Below are positions 1 through 8,845 of a DNA stretch of 64,000 nucleotides, piece by piece. The number at the start of each line of letters is the position of its first letter. Position 1 is the first letter of the stretch. The stretch covers positions 5,704,001 through 5,768,000 of the forward strand of contig NZ_AP022587.1 in NCBI RefSeq assembly GCF_010731715.1, read 5' to 3'. Made by a program: the position numbers and the translations under genes. Source of the DNA: Mycobacterium stomatepiae. GTDB taxonomy: Bacteria > Actinomycetota > Actinomycetes > Mycobacteriales > Mycobacteriaceae. A model generated the notes under the pieces. That model was not told the origin of the DNA, made no database searches, and saw only the letters and a list, made by a program, of their open reading frames with translations.

Positions 1-223
1 GCGGGTCGATGTCACGGGGATCGGAGACGTCGTAACCGTGGTCGGCCATTGGCGAGACGGTGACCGGGCTGAGCCAAATCGCGTCGATCCCCAGCCGCAC
101 CAAGTGATCAAGATGGGTGACGATTCCGTCGATGTCGCCGACGCCGTCGCCGTTGCTGTCGGCAAACGATCGTGGATAGACCTGGTAAAAGACCGCGTTC
201 GACCACCATGCTGCGGGGCTCAT
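1..223 (-). CDS. aglA: Alpha-glucosidase, GH13 family (N-terminal fragment)
   Basis: Only the first 74 codons lie in the window; the gene runs off the left edge. The minus-strand reading begins [20 protein letters not shown] and continues with [13 protein letters not shown] and [10 protein letters not shown]. These are the strand beta-1 and calcium/DGVGD signatures of GH13 alpha-glucosidases that hydrolyse alpha-1,4 or alpha-1,6 glucosidic bonds in the cytoplasm. The ATG at 221-223 is chosen because the GH13 domain begins at once. It follows glbO on the same strand with a 39-base gap, the aglA-glbO arrangement of M. tuberculosis (Rv2471-Rv2470). The catalytic residues lie outside the window. 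Confidence 0.85.
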   Translation of the reverse strand, partial: MSPAAWWSNAVFYQVYPRSFADSNGDGVGDIDGIVTHLDHLVRLGIDAIWLSPVTVSPMADHGYDVSDPRDIDP

Positions 224-262
224 GCTGCTCCGATCGGTTGGCTGGACATCAAAGGTTATGGA

Positions 263-661
263 TCAAAAAGGGGCATTGACCAGGGAGTGGGCAGCCATCT
301 CGAGATAGTTGAGCAACTCACGGCGATGGTCGTCGTCAAGAGTCTGTGAGTCGATCGATGCGACGGCGGTCTGCATGCACCGCAGCCACGCGTCGCGCTC
401 GATCGGGGTGATTCGGAACGGCACGTGGCGCATCCGCAGCCGGGGGTGTCCGCGCTGGTCGGAGTAGGTCCGCGGACCGCCCCAGTACTGCTCGAGGAAC
501 ATCCGCAGCCGCTCTTCGGCGCCCTGCAGGTCGTCGAGGGGATACAGCTCACGCAGGATTTCGTCCTCGGGGACCTGCGCGTAGAAGCGCGCCACGATCG
601 TTTTGAAGGTCTCGGCACCGCCGACAGCGTCGTAGAAGGACTGTTGCACCTGATCCATCAC
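263..661 (-). CDS. glbO: Group II truncated haemoglobin GlbO
   Basis: A 132-residue 2-on-2 haemoglobin that binds O2 with high affinity and is thought to support respiration or oxidant handling at the membrane. Expected haem-pocket residues are in place: Tyr B10 (Y27), Tyr CD1 (Y40), proximal His F8 in RMRH (H79) and Trp G8 in DAWLR (W92). The N-terminus is a few residues longer than in M. tuberculosis GlbO ([11 protein letters not shown]). Two adjacent ATG codons (656-661) open the frame, so the start is uncertain by one codon. It probably forms a transcription unit with the downstream aglA homologue. Confidence 0.95.
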   Translation of the reverse strand: MMDQVQQSFYDAVGGAETFKTIVARFYAQVPEDEILRELYPLDDLQGAEERLRMFLEQYWGGPRTYSDQRGHPRLRMRHVPFRITPIERDAWLRCMQTAVASIDSQTLDDDHRRELLNYLEMAAHSLVNAPF

Positions 662-801
662 ACCCCATTGTGGTGCATCGGGCGTTTTGCGCAGTCAAAC
701 GGCCGTACTCGCTCCTGCTGTTCACCGGTTCGACACGGCGTGCACCAGCAATTAGGCGTGCGATTGGCGGCGAATCATGGTGGACTATTCGCGGAGGATT
801 T

Positions 802-1449
<648 letters not shown>

Positions 1450-1507
1450 CCGCCAATCTTGTGTCCAGGCGCGCCGCGGGATCACTGCGTGGGATACGGT
1501 TTCGGTC

Positions 1508-1735
1508 GTGAGCGCTATGGAGATTCACCTGTACCTGGTTGGAATCCCGGCGTTGCTGGTCATCGTGCTGGCGGCGCTGATCTGGTCGCGCAAGGGGCCG
1601 CACCCCGCGACGTACAAGATGTCCGAATCGTGGACGCATCCACCGATTCTGTGGGCTGCCACCGACGAGTTCGTCGGCCACTCGCACGGACATGACGAGT
1701 TCTCGGTCGGAGGTGGCGCCAGTGGCACATGGTGA
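1508..1735 (+). CDS. ctaJ: Small membrane protein, probable aa3 oxidase subunit CtaJ
   Basis: A 75-residue protein (GTG start; an in-frame ATG nine bases later is an alternative). One N-terminal transmembrane helix ([17 protein letters not shown]) is followed by a polar tail with [10 protein letters not shown] and [14 protein letters not shown]. Size, topology and position beside DUF5130 and glbO match the mycobacterial protein described as CtaJ, an accessory subunit of the cytochrome bcc-aa3 supercomplex in M. smegmatis. The assignment rests on synteny and sequence memory, so it is moderate. Its end overlaps the start of the next gene by 14 bases, implying translational coupling. Confidence 0.6.
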   Translation: MSAMEIHLYLVGIPALLVIVLAALIWSRKGPHPATYKMSESWTHPPILWAATDEFVGHSHGHDEFSVGGGASGTW

Positions 1736-2189
1736 GGTAGCGACGAAGGCACCCGCCGCACTGCCGTTGGGCTTTGCGATCACCACCAGCGGACGGGTGT
1801 CCGGGGTCACCGAGCCCGGCGAAATCTCGGTGCACTACCCGTTCCCGATCAAGGACCTCGTCGCCATCGACGACGCCTTGAAATACGGTTCGCGCCAGTC
1901 GATGACGCGGTTCGCCATCTACATCGGCGACCTGGGTAGCGACACCGCGGCCCGGGCTCGCGAGATCCTGGCCGACGTGCCGACGCCGAATAACGCGGTG
2001 CTGCTGGCCGTCTCGCTCGACCAGGCGGTCATCGAGGTGGTCTACGGCTCGGAGGTACGCGGGCGTGGTGCCGAGTCGGCCGCCCCGCTGGGCGTGGCCG
2101 CGGCCTCGTCGGCGTTCGAGCAGGGCCACCTGGTCGACGGCCTGGTCAGCGCGATCCGCGTACTCAGCGCCGGGATCTCACCAGCCTAA
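1722..2189 (+). CDS. DUF5130 family protein (Rv2468c homologue)
   Basis: A 155-residue protein, probably soluble, with a central region similar to the TPM/DUF5130 fold ([48 protein letters not shown]) and a C-terminal segment ending in [15 protein letters not shown] chose the GTG at 1722 because CGGAGG sits about nine bases before it; an in-frame ATG at 1692 is possible but has no ribosome site. It overlaps the upstream ctaJ-like gene, which suggests a link to the respiratory supercomplex, but no biochemical role is visible. Its last four bases overlap the end of pepN on the opposite strand. Confidence 0.8.
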   Translation: MAHGEVATKAPAALPLGFAITTSGRVSGVTEPGEISVHYPFPIKDLVAIDDALKYGSRQSMTRFAIYIGDLGSDTAARAREILADVPTPNNAVLLAVSLDQAVIEVVYGSEVRGRGAESAAPLGVAAASSAFEQGHLVDGLVSAIRVLSAGISPA

Positions 2190-4777
2190 GCACCGTCGAA
2201 CCGGCGCGCGCGCAACGCCCGCTTCACCCCGGCCTGGCCCTCGACCACGAGGCGGCGCAAGGCCGGGGGCACCTCGGGGTCGGACAGGAATGTGTCGGCG
2301 GCGGCGATGCCGTCCTCGCTGATGTCCCAGGACGGGTACAGCCCGACCACCACGGTCTGCGCGACCTCGCAGGAGCGCCGCGCCCAGACGCCGGGAATGG
2401 CCTGGAAATAGCGCGCGGCGAACGGCCTGAGCAACTCACCCTGGCCGGGCGCCCCGAAGCCCGCGATGATCGAGCGGGCCGACGTGTTGGCCAGGGTGTC
2501 GTCCTCGACCACCGTGGTGAACGCCTGCTCCTTGACCTCGAGCTGCGGACGGGCCGCGGCGGCCTGGGCGCCGTGCCGCTTGCCGGTGGCCGTCGGGTCG
2601 CGCCGCACCTCGGCGTCGATGAACGGCGTCTGGATTCCGTCGGCGTCGATATCGCCGGCGGTGGCCAGCGCGGTCACGATGCGCCAGCGCAGATCGGTGT
2701 CGATCTCGAGGCCCCCCAGGCCCAACTCGGACGGGTCGCGATCGAGCAGGTCGGCCAGCGCCGCGAGGTGCCGGTCGGACAGCACCGACGAGCACAGCGT
2801 GTTGACGTAGGCGAGCTGGTGATCCGATCCCGGCTGGGCGGCGCGGGCCAGCTCCAGCACCCGGTCGGCGAACTGCGGCCAGCCGTGCTCACGGGCCCAG
2901 CCCGGCTCGGCATAAGCGCCCAGCGCCGTCTGCGCCTGCAGCAGCAGTCGTTGTGCCACACCCACTTCCGTCTCGGCCTGCACGCCGCCGGAGACTAGGG
3001 CGACGGAATCGCGGGCACGCATTTCCGCCTCGCGAGTCATCTCCCACGCCGCGGACCACACCAGCGAGCGGGGCAGTGAGTCGGCGATGTCGGCGATGCG
3101 CTCCAGCGCGGTCCGCAACGACCGGGCATCGAGGCGCAGCGAGCAGTAGGTCAGGTCGTCATCGTTGACCAGAATCAGCTGCCCGGACGAAACACCAACC
3201 AGCCCAGGGACTTCCGTCTCGGCTCCATCGACGTCGAGTTCCTCCCGGTGCACCCGCACCAGCCTGCCCGCGCCGTCGTCGTCGTAGATCCCGACCGCCA
3301 GCCGGTGCACCCGGGTCTCACCCGCTCCCGGAGCGGCGCCGCTCTGCGTCAGCACGAACCGGGTGAACTTCCCGTCGGCGTCGGTGTCGAACTCCGGGCG
3401 CAGGGTGTTCAGCCCGGTGGTCTTCAGCCACTGCTGACCCCAGTTCGACAGGTCGCGGCCCGACGCCTTTTCCAGCGCCCCGAGCAAGTCACTGAATGTG
3501 GCGTTGCCGAATGCGTGCGCGCGGAAGTAGTCGCGCAGCCCGGCCAGGAAATGCTCCAGCCCGACGTAGGCGACCAGCTGCTTGAGCACCGAAGCGCCCT
3601 TGGCGTAGGTGATGCCGTCGAAGTTCACCTCGACAGCGTGCAGGTCGGGGATGTCGGCGGCGATCGGGTGCGTGGACGGCAATTGGTCCTGGCGGTAGGC
3701 CCACGACTTCTCGACGGTGGCAAAGGTTGTCCACGCCGAGGTGTATTCGGTCGATTCGGCCTGGCACAGCACCGAGGCGAACGTGGCGAAGGATTCGTTG
3801 AGCCACAAGTCATCCCACCAGGTCATGGTGACCAGGTCGCCGAACCACATATGCGCCATCTCGTGCAACACCGTCTCGGCGCGCCGCTCGTAGGAGGCGC
3901 GGGTGACCTTGCTGCGGAACACGTAATCCTCGAGGAAGGTGACCGCCCCGGCGTTTTCCATTGCGCCGGCGTTGAATTCGGGAACGAACAGCTGGTCGTA
4001 TTTGCCAAACGCGTAGGGAACCCCAAAGTTCTTGTGGTAGAAGCTGAATCCTTGTTTGGTCTCGGTGAACAGACGCTCGGCGTCCATGTGCTGGGCCAGC
4101 GAGGTGCGGCAGTAGATGCCCAGCGGGATCTCGCCGTGCTCGTCGCTGTAGGAGTCCTTCCACTCCGAATACGGGCCCGCGATCAAGGCCACCAGGTAGG
4201 TACTCATCCGCGGCGTGACCGCGAAACTGTGCACGCCGTTGTCGACCGACGTGGTGGCGCCGTTGGAGATCACCTTCCAGTGCGCCGGCGCGGTCACCCG
4301 CAGGTCGAACGTGGCCTTGAGGTCGGGTTGGTCGAAGCAGGCGAACATCCGCTTGGCATCGGCGGTTTCGAACTGCGAGTACAGGTAGGTCTCGTTGTCG
4401 ACCGGGTCGACGAAGCGGTGCAGTCCCTCGCCGGTGTTGGAGTAACGGCAGTCGGCGTCGACGACGACGACGTTGCGGTCGGCCAGTCCGCGCAACGGGA
4501 TGCCGGTCGACTCGTCGTATCCGGAGACGTCCACATCGCGCCCGTTGAGGGTGGCGCTGCGGACGGTCTCGGCGGCCAGGTCGATCACCGTGTCGGCGCC
4601 GGCGACGGCGTCGAACACCACGGTGGTGGTGGACCGGAAAGTACGCGAAGTTCGTTCGCCAGGCGCGCCGCCAGGACCGGAGCCGTCGGTGACGTCGAGG
4701 CTGATTTGATAGCTGTCGACGGTGATCAGCGCCGCACGTTCGACGGCTTGGTCGCGGGTGAGGTGAGGAAGTGCCAC
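2186..4777 (-). CDS. pepN: Aminopeptidase N (M1 family)
   Basis: An 863-residue zinc metallo-aminopeptidase that removes N-terminal residues from peptides in the cytoplasm. The substrate-recognition GAMEN motif is at 271-275. The zinc motif HEMAH is at 305-309, with the third ligand Glu328 in LWLNES. Both are intact and at normal spacing. The C-terminal third is the helical ERAP1-like domain. Length and start ([20 protein letters not shown]) agree with mycobacterial PepN (Rv2467). It converges on the DUF5130 gene with a four-base overlap of the coding ends, so there is no room for an intervening terminator. Confidence 0.97.
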   Translation of the reverse strand: MALPHLTRDQAVERAALITVDSYQISLDVTDGSGPGGAPGERTSRTFRSTTTVVFDAVAGADTVIDLAAETVRSATLNGRDVDVSGYDESTGIPLRGLADRNVVVVDADCRYSNTGEGLHRFVDPVDNETYLYSQFETADAKRMFACFDQPDLKATFDLRVTAPAHWKVISNGATTSVDNGVHSFAVTPRMSTYLVALIAGPYSEWKDSYSDEHGEIPLGIYCRTSLAQHMDAERLFTETKQGFSFYHKNFGVPYAFGKYDQLFVPEFNAGAMENAGAVTFLEDYVFRSKVTRASYERRAETVLHEMAHMWFGDLVTMTWWDDLWLNESFATFASVLCQAESTEYTSAWTTFATVEKSWAYRQDQLPSTHPIAADIPDLHAVEVNFDGITYAKGASVLKQLVAYVGLEHFLAGLRDYFRAHAFGNATFSDLLGALEKASGRDLSNWGQQWLKTTGLNTLRPEFDTDADGKFTRFVLTQSGAAPGAGETRVHRLAVGIYDDDGAGRLVRVHREELDVDGAETEVPGLVGVSSGQLILVNDDDLTYCSLRLDARSLRTALERIADIADSLPRSLVWSAAWEMTREAEMRARDSVALVSGGVQAETEVGVAQRLLLQAQTALGAYAEPGWAREHGWPQFADRVLELARAAQPGSDHQLAYVNTLCSSVLSDRHLAALADLLDRDPSELGLGGLEIDTDLRWRIVTALATAGDIDADGIQTPFIDAEVRRDPTATGKRHGAQAAAARPQLEVKEQAFTTVVEDDTLANTSARSIIAGFGAPGQGELLRPFAARYFQAIPGVWARRSCEVAQTVVVGLYPSWDISEDGIAAADTFLSDPEVPPALRRLVVEGQAGVKRALRARRFDGA

Positions 4778-4896
4778 CCGTCCAACTTAGTAGCGTCGCG
4801 AGCAAACAGTGCGGAACGGGAACGCGCGGGCGGCGGCTGCGGTTGTGTTGAGCGGTGTTCTGACCGTTCCCGATCTCGTCCGGAGAGGACTGCGCA

Positions 4897-5519
4897 ATGT
4901 CCGACAAGGCCCCGTCAAAAACCAAGCCGACTTCTGGTTCGACCCGCTATGCCCCTGGGCATGGATCACGTCACGCTGGATCCTCGAGGTGGAAAAGGTT
5001 CGCGACATCGACGTGAACTTCCACGTCATGAGCCTGGCGGTGCTCAACGAGAACCGCGAGGGCCTGCCGGAGGAGTATCGGGAGAAGATGAAGTCGGCCT
5101 TCGGTCCGGTAAGGGTGGCGATCGCCGCCGAGCAGGCGCACGGCGCCGAGGTGCTGGCCCCGCTCTACACCGCGATGGGCACCCAGATTCACAACAAGGG
5201 CAACAAGGAACTCGCGGACGTCATCAAGCTGGCGCTCGACGAGGTCGGTCTGCCCGCGGAGCTGGCCGAGGCCGCGACCAGTGGGGCCTACGACGAGGCG
5301 CTTCGCAAGAGCCACCACGCCGGCATGGACGCGGTCGGCGACGACGTCGGCACGCCGACCATTCACGTCAACGGTGTCGCGTTCTTCGGGCCGGTGCTGT
5401 CGCGGATCCCGCGCGGCGAGGAGGCCGGCAAGCTATGGGACGCCTCAGTGACCTTCGCCGCCTATCCGCATTTCTTCGAGCTCAAGCGCAGCCGTCACGA
5501 GAAGCCCGAATTCGACTAG
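4897..5519 (+). CDS. DsbA-fold mycothiol-dependent oxidoreductase (Rv2466c homologue), apparent N-terminal frameshift
   Basis: A thioredoxin/DsbA-fold protein; in M. tuberculosis Rv2466c is a mycothiol-dependent nitroreductase. Two oddities stand out. First, the best start (ATG 4897, with GGAGAGG before it) reads [10 protein letters not shown], matching the known N-terminus MLEKAPQKSV in length and pattern. The conserved [11 protein letters not shown] then continues in another frame from 4926, as if one base were missing near 4920-4926. An in-frame bypass start exists at 4809 but gives an unusual Arg/Ala-rich leader. Second, the redox motif is CPWA rather than the CPWC of M. tuberculosis (Cys22 replaced by Ala, codon gca). 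The C-terminal region ([25 protein letters not shown]) is intact. Confidence 0.85.
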
Positions 5520-5526
5520 GCCTGCC

Positions 5527-5554
5527 GGGGCGACCGGGTTCACCCGGTCGCCCC
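5527..5554 (+). terminator. Hairpin terminator candidate
   Basis: A perfect 12-base-pair stem (GGGGCGACCGGG with its complement) around a TTCA loop begins eight bases after the stop of the Rv2466c homologue. There is no T-run, as is common for mycobacterial hairpin terminators. It probably separates this gene from rpiB downstream. Confidence 0.65.
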
Positions 5555-5613
5555 GCGCTTGCGATCGCGGCTAGTCGGTCCCGCGTTGCGGAGCTCGGAT
5601 CCGGCAAGGAAGT

Positions 5614-6102
5614 ATGTCGGGCATGCGCGTCTACCTGGGTTCAGACCACGCTGGATTCGAGCTCAAGCAAGCGATCATCGAGCACCTCGAGAGCACCGGA
5701 CATGAGCCGATCGACTGCGGCGCCTTCACCTATGACGCCGAGGACGACTACCCCGCGTTTTGCATCGACGCCGCGACACGCACGGTGGCCGATCCCGACA
5801 GCCTCGGCATCGTGATCGGCGGATCGGGCAACGGCGAGCAGATCGCGGCGAACAAGGTGCCGGGCGCGCGCTGCGCGCTGGCGTGGAGCGTTGAGACCGC
5901 GTCGCTGGCCCGTCAGCACAACAACGCACAGCTGATCGGCATCGGCGGCCGGATGCACACCGTCGCCGAGGCGCTGACGTTCGTCGACGCCTTCCTTACC
6001 ACGCCGTGGTCGAAAGCCGAACGCCACCAACGGCGTATCGACATACTCGACGAGTACGAGCGCACCCATCAGGCGCCGCCGGTACCCGGCGTGCCGGCGT
6101 AA
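5614..6102 (+). CDS. rpiB: Ribose-5-phosphate isomerase B
   Basis: A 162-residue RpiB interconverting ribose 5-phosphate and ribulose 5-phosphate in the pentose phosphate pathway. It begins MSGMRVYLGSDHAGFELK, with the DHAG phosphate-site motif. GGSGNGEQIAANKVPGARCA is the anion-hole/active-site loop, and mycobacterial RpiB uses the conserved Glu there in place of Cys. The HNNAQLIGIGGR segment follows. Length equals that of M. tuberculosis Rv2465c. The next gene starts ten bases after the stop, so the two are likely cotranscribed. Confidence 0.97.
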   Translation: MSGMRVYLGSDHAGFELKQAIIEHLESTGHEPIDCGAFTYDAEDDYPAFCIDAATRTVADPDSLGIVIGGSGNGEQIAANKVPGARCALAWSVETASLARQHNNAQLIGIGGRMHTVAEALTFVDAFLTTPWSKAERHQRRIDILDEYERTHQAPPVPGVPA

Positions 6103-6111
6103 GGGCGCCCG

Positions 6112-6924
6112 TTGCCCGAAGGGCATACGCTGCACCGGCTGGCCCGGCTGCACCAACGGCGCTTCGGCGGCGCGCCCGTCGCCGTGTCCAGCCCGCAGGG
6201 CCGCTTCGCCGAGGCGGCGGCCGCCGTCGACGGCCGGGTGCTGCGCAAGTCGAACGCATGGGGCAAGCATCTGTTCCATCACTACGCCGGCGGCCCGATC
6301 GTGCACGTGCACCTCGGTCTGTACGGCACCTTCACCGAATGGGAACGCTCCGAGGAGCTTCCGGAGCCGGTCGGACAGGTACGCATGCGGATGGTCGGCG
6401 CCGAGTACGGAACCGACTTGCGCGGCCCGACGGTGTGCGAGGTGATCGACGAGGCTCAGGCGAGTGAGGTCGTGGCGAAGCTCGGCCCTGACCCGCTGCG
6501 CAGCGATGCCGATCCGGCATGGGCGTGGAATCGAATCACGAAGTCCCGCAGGCCTATCGGTGCATTATTGATGGATCAGACCGTCATTGCCGGAGTGGGC
6601 AATGTGTACCGCAGTGAGTTGTTGTTCCGGCATCGCATCGACCCGTACCGGCCCGGCCGGGCAGTGAGCGAGGCCGAGTTCGACGCCGCCTGGACCGATT
6701 TGGTCGCGCTGATGAAGGTCGGCTTGCGCGGCGGCAAGATCGTCGTTGTTCGGCCCGAACACGATCACGGCCCGCCGTCCTATGCGCCCGACCGGCCCCG
6801 CACCTATGTGTACCGGCGCGCCGGCGAGCCGTGCCGCGTCTCGGGGGACCCCATCTGCACGGCAGTGCTCGAGGGCCGAAACGTGTTCTGGTGCCCGACG
6901 TGTCAAAGTGAGCCACCCGGCTGA
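6112..6924 (+). CDS. Fpg/Nei family DNA glycosylase (Rv2464c homologue) with altered zinc finger
   Basis: A 270-residue base-excision repair glycosylase/AP lyase. The TTG start at 6112 is required because the catalytic N-terminus must be Pro2-Glu3 (PEGHTLHRLARL). The beta-elimination lysine lies in NAWGKHLFHHY, and the H2TH region contains LLMDQTVIAGVGNVYRSE. The C-terminal zinc finger is changed. The first CxxC reads C-R-V-S (tgc cgc gtc tcg), so the second cysteine is serine, while another Cys appears five residues later; the last pair CPTC is intact. In M. tuberculosis the first pair is CRVC. Zinc binding is therefore in doubt, although the family also contains zincless members. Confidence 0.9.
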   Translation: MPEGHTLHRLARLHQRRFGGAPVAVSSPQGRFAEAAAAVDGRVLRKSNAWGKHLFHHYAGGPIVHVHLGLYGTFTEWERSEELPEPVGQVRMRMVGAEYGTDLRGPTVCEVIDEAQASEVVAKLGPDPLRSDADPAWAWNRITKSRRPIGALLMDQTVIAGVGNVYRSELLFRHRIDPYRPGRAVSEAEFDAAWTDLVALMKVGLRGGKIVVVRPEHDHGPPSYAPDRPRTYVYRRAGEPCRVSGDPICTAVLEGRNVFWCPTCQSEPPG

Positions 6925-6989
6925 ACTGACAGGAAGAGACGCTGGCGTCTACAGTTTGGGGCGCGACGCTCTCGGGTACGACGTGGCTC

Positions 6990-7233
6990 GTGAAAACAAT
7001 TCCACGTTTTGCTGCAACGATTTTGGCCGGGCGAGTTCTGGGACCCGGGCTGGGGCAATAACTGGGACTGGAACAGCTGCCATGACTGGCGCGGCGGGCC
7101 CGGGGGCTGGAACCCGCCCGGACCGGCCGGGGGCCCTGGGTGGGGACCGCCGCCGCCGCCGGGCTGGGGACCGCCTGGACCGCCGCCGCCTCCGGGCTGG
7201 GGGCCGTCGGGACCGCCCGGATGGCATCCCTGA
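6990..7233 (+). pseudogene. Pro/Gly/Trp-rich small secreted protein, reading frame apparently broken
   Basis: A GTG at 6990 opens a signal-peptide-like start (VKTIPRFAATILAG) that stops after 23 codons. From about 7020 a second frame reads GEFWDPGWGNNWDWNSCHDW and then repeated PPPPPGWGPPG units, ending GWHP at tandem stops (7231-7236). The two halves together look like a small exported Pro/Gly/Trp-rich protein whose frame has been broken by a deletion after the signal peptide. A TTG at 7009 could express the second half alone, without an export signal. No family is recognised. Whether it is a pseudogene or a sequencing artefact cannot be told here. Confidence 0.4.
7135..7230 (+). repeat. Degenerate tandem repeat coding PPPPPGWGPPG
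   Basis: Three imperfect copies of a unit rich in CCG and GGC, with a single TGG per unit, encode PPPPPGWGP-type repeats within the broken small-protein gene. Such repeats are prone to slippage. Confidence 0.6.
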
Positions 7234-7250
7234 TAGAAGTCCACATCAAC

Positions 7251-7288
7251 AACCGCGCCCGGCCGGCATCGTTCGGCAGGGCGCGGTT
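7251..7288. terminator. Bidirectional hairpin terminator candidate
   Basis: Arms AACCGCGCCC (7251-7260) and GGGCGCGGTT (7279-7288) are perfectly complementary, with a partly self-pairing loop. The hairpin lies between the end of the small Pro/Gly-rich reading frame and the convergent lipP stop, so it could serve both strands. Confidence 0.6.
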
Positions 7289-7300
7289 ATCTCGGGAGAA

Positions 7301-8491
7301 TCAGGAGGCGTCGACGCCCAGCACGGCGTAGACCTCGTTGGACAGCGCGGTGCTGCGCGGGTCCGCGTTGGCCTTGGTGGCGTCGAAATGGTTCGCCACG
7401 TACGCGTAGCCGATGCGGTGTTCCAGGTCGACGAACCCGAATGAGCCACCCAGACCGCCGTGGCCGAAGATCCGCGGGTTGGGTCCGTTGACGCGACGTT
7501 GGTTGAGCATGTAGCCCAGGCCCCAGCCGTGGTCGGCGACCCGGGGTCCCAGCACCAGGTCGGTTTCCAGGCCGCCCTGGCATTCCCGGATCAGGTCCAT
7601 GTGCTCGCGGCTGAGCAGTTTCTCCTGGGCCAGCGCGTTGTAGAACGTCGCCAGCCCCAGCGCGGACACCTGGCCATTGGTGCCGGGGAACTCGAGGCGG
7701 CGCCACAGGTCGAGGTCATACGAGCTGACCTCGTCGTCCGGGGCCCACCCCATTGCGACCGAGAGGCCGGCCTTGGGGTGCTCGGCGAGTGAGGTGGGCT
7801 GGCTGGGAACGTGCGTGAGCAGATCGTGCATGTGCGGTTTGTTCACCCGCTCGGCGCAGCGGAGCTGCTCGGCGTCCGACAGTCCGATGTGGACGTCGGC
7901 GCCCAGCGGTTCGGCGATCTCGGCGCGCAGGTACTGACCGATCGTGCGGCCGGTGACCCGGCGGAACACCTCGCCGAGGATGAAGCCGAACGTGGTCATG
8001 TGATAGCCCTGGGCGGTGCCCGGCTCCCACCAGGGTTCGGCGGTTGCCAGCTGATCGCAGACGAAGTCCCAGTCGCACACCTGCTGCCAGGTGATCGGTG
8101 CCGGGGGTCCGATCACTCCGGATCGGTGGCTCATCACCATGGCCAAGGTGATGTCTTCTTTGCCGGCCTGCCCGAATTCCGGCCAATACCGGGCCACCGG
8201 CGCCTGCAGGTCCAGCTGACCACGGTCGACGAGCTGGTGGACGCAGGTCGCCGACAGACCTTTGGTGCCGGACAGCACGGTGGTCAGGGTGTCTTGCTGC
8301 CAGGGCCGGGTGCCGGCCGCGTCGGCCCAGCCGCCCCAGAGGTTGACGACGAGGTCACCGTCTACCCATACGGCGACGGCCGCGCCCTGCTCGTTGTTCT
8401 GCGTGAAATTGCGCTCGAATGCGCTGCGTATCCCGACGAAGTCGGACGCGCACGAGCCGCGAATGTCAGCATCCGTCTTCAGGTCGCTCAT
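7301..8491 (-). CDS. lipP: Serine hydrolase/esterase of the beta-lactamase fold (LipP)
   Basis: A 396-residue class C beta-lactamase-like esterase. The nucleophile motif SxxK is S74-G-T-K77 in TVLSGTKGLSAT. The tyrosine of the second motif is probably in QGYHMTTFGFILGEVF, and a late glycine-rich FGHGGLGGSFGFVD segment completes the site. No signal peptide is evident (MSDLKTDADIRGSCASDFVG), so it is probably cytoplasmic or cell-wall associated by other means. Length and context match M. tuberculosis Rv2463 (LipP), a member of the Lip carboxylesterase group. The true substrate is unknown. Confidence 0.9.
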   Translation of the reverse strand: MSDLKTDADIRGSCASDFVGIRSAFERNFTQNNEQGAAVAVWVDGDLVVNLWGGWADAAGTRPWQQDTLTTVLSGTKGLSATCVHQLVDRGQLDLQAPVARYWPEFGQAGKEDITLAMVMSHRSGVIGPPAPITWQQVCDWDFVCDQLATAEPWWEPGTAQGYHMTTFGFILGEVFRRVTGRTIGQYLRAEIAEPLGADVHIGLSDAEQLRCAERVNKPHMHDLLTHVPSQPTSLAEHPKAGLSVAMGWAPDDEVSSYDLDLWRRLEFPGTNGQVSALGLATFYNALAQEKLLSREHMDLIRECQGGLETDLVLGPRVADHGWGLGYMLNQRRVNGPNPRIFGHGGLGGSFGFVDLEHRIGYAYVANHFDATKANADPRSTALSNEVYAVLGVDAS

Positions 8492-8522
8492 GGCGCCTTT
8501 CTGTGGAGCAGCACTTACCCCG

Positions 8523-8593
8523 AGCGGGCGACGGGAATCGAACCCGCGTAGCTAGTTTGGAAGACTAGGGCTCTACCATTGAGCTACGCCCGC
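8523..8593 (-). tRNA. tRNA-Gly (anticodon TCC)
   Basis: The minus strand folds as a 71-base cloverleaf. The acceptor arm is GCGGGCG/CGCCCGC with discriminator T, the D-arm has AGCTCAATGGTAGAGC, the anticodon loop is CTTCCAA (TCC), and the T-arm contains GGTTCGATTCC. CCA is not encoded. It sits between lipP and the tRNA-Pro gene, as in M. tuberculosis. Confidence 0.95.
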
Positions 8594-8727
8594 ATGCATT
8601 AGTCGAGCGTGACTGTATCTGGCGGCGAACATCAAATCTAATCGACGCGGTCTCGTGATCGCTCTGTTAGGTCTGCGAGGTCGCTGTCGGGGCGACGCGG
8701 TCGAGCCGTAGGATCGCGAGGTCAGCG

Positions 8728-8804
8728 CGGGGTGTAGCGCAGCTTGGTAGCGCATCCGCTTTGGGAGCGGAAGGCCGCAGGTTCAAATCCTGTCACCCCG
8801 ACCA
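8728..8804 (+). tRNA. tRNA-Pro (anticodon TGG)
   Basis: The acceptor CGGGGTG pairs with CACCCCG, the D-loop has AGCTTGGTAGC, the anticodon loop is TTTGGGA (TGG), and the T-arm reads GGTTCAAATCC. The discriminator A at 8801 is followed by an encoded CCA. The gene ends 41 bases before tig. Confidence 0.96.
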
Positions 8805-8845
8805 GCACTGCCGCACCAACGAAACAAAGAACGAGGAGCACATCC

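Noticed and set aside
3248..4896. Very long open frame antisense to pepN
   Set aside because: It mirrors pepN codons, has Arg/Gly/Val-biased composition and no family; a GC-rich shadow frame.
8523..8804. tRNA pair as a phage or island attachment site
   Set aside because: No integrase and no direct repeat of a tRNA 3' end was seen in the window.
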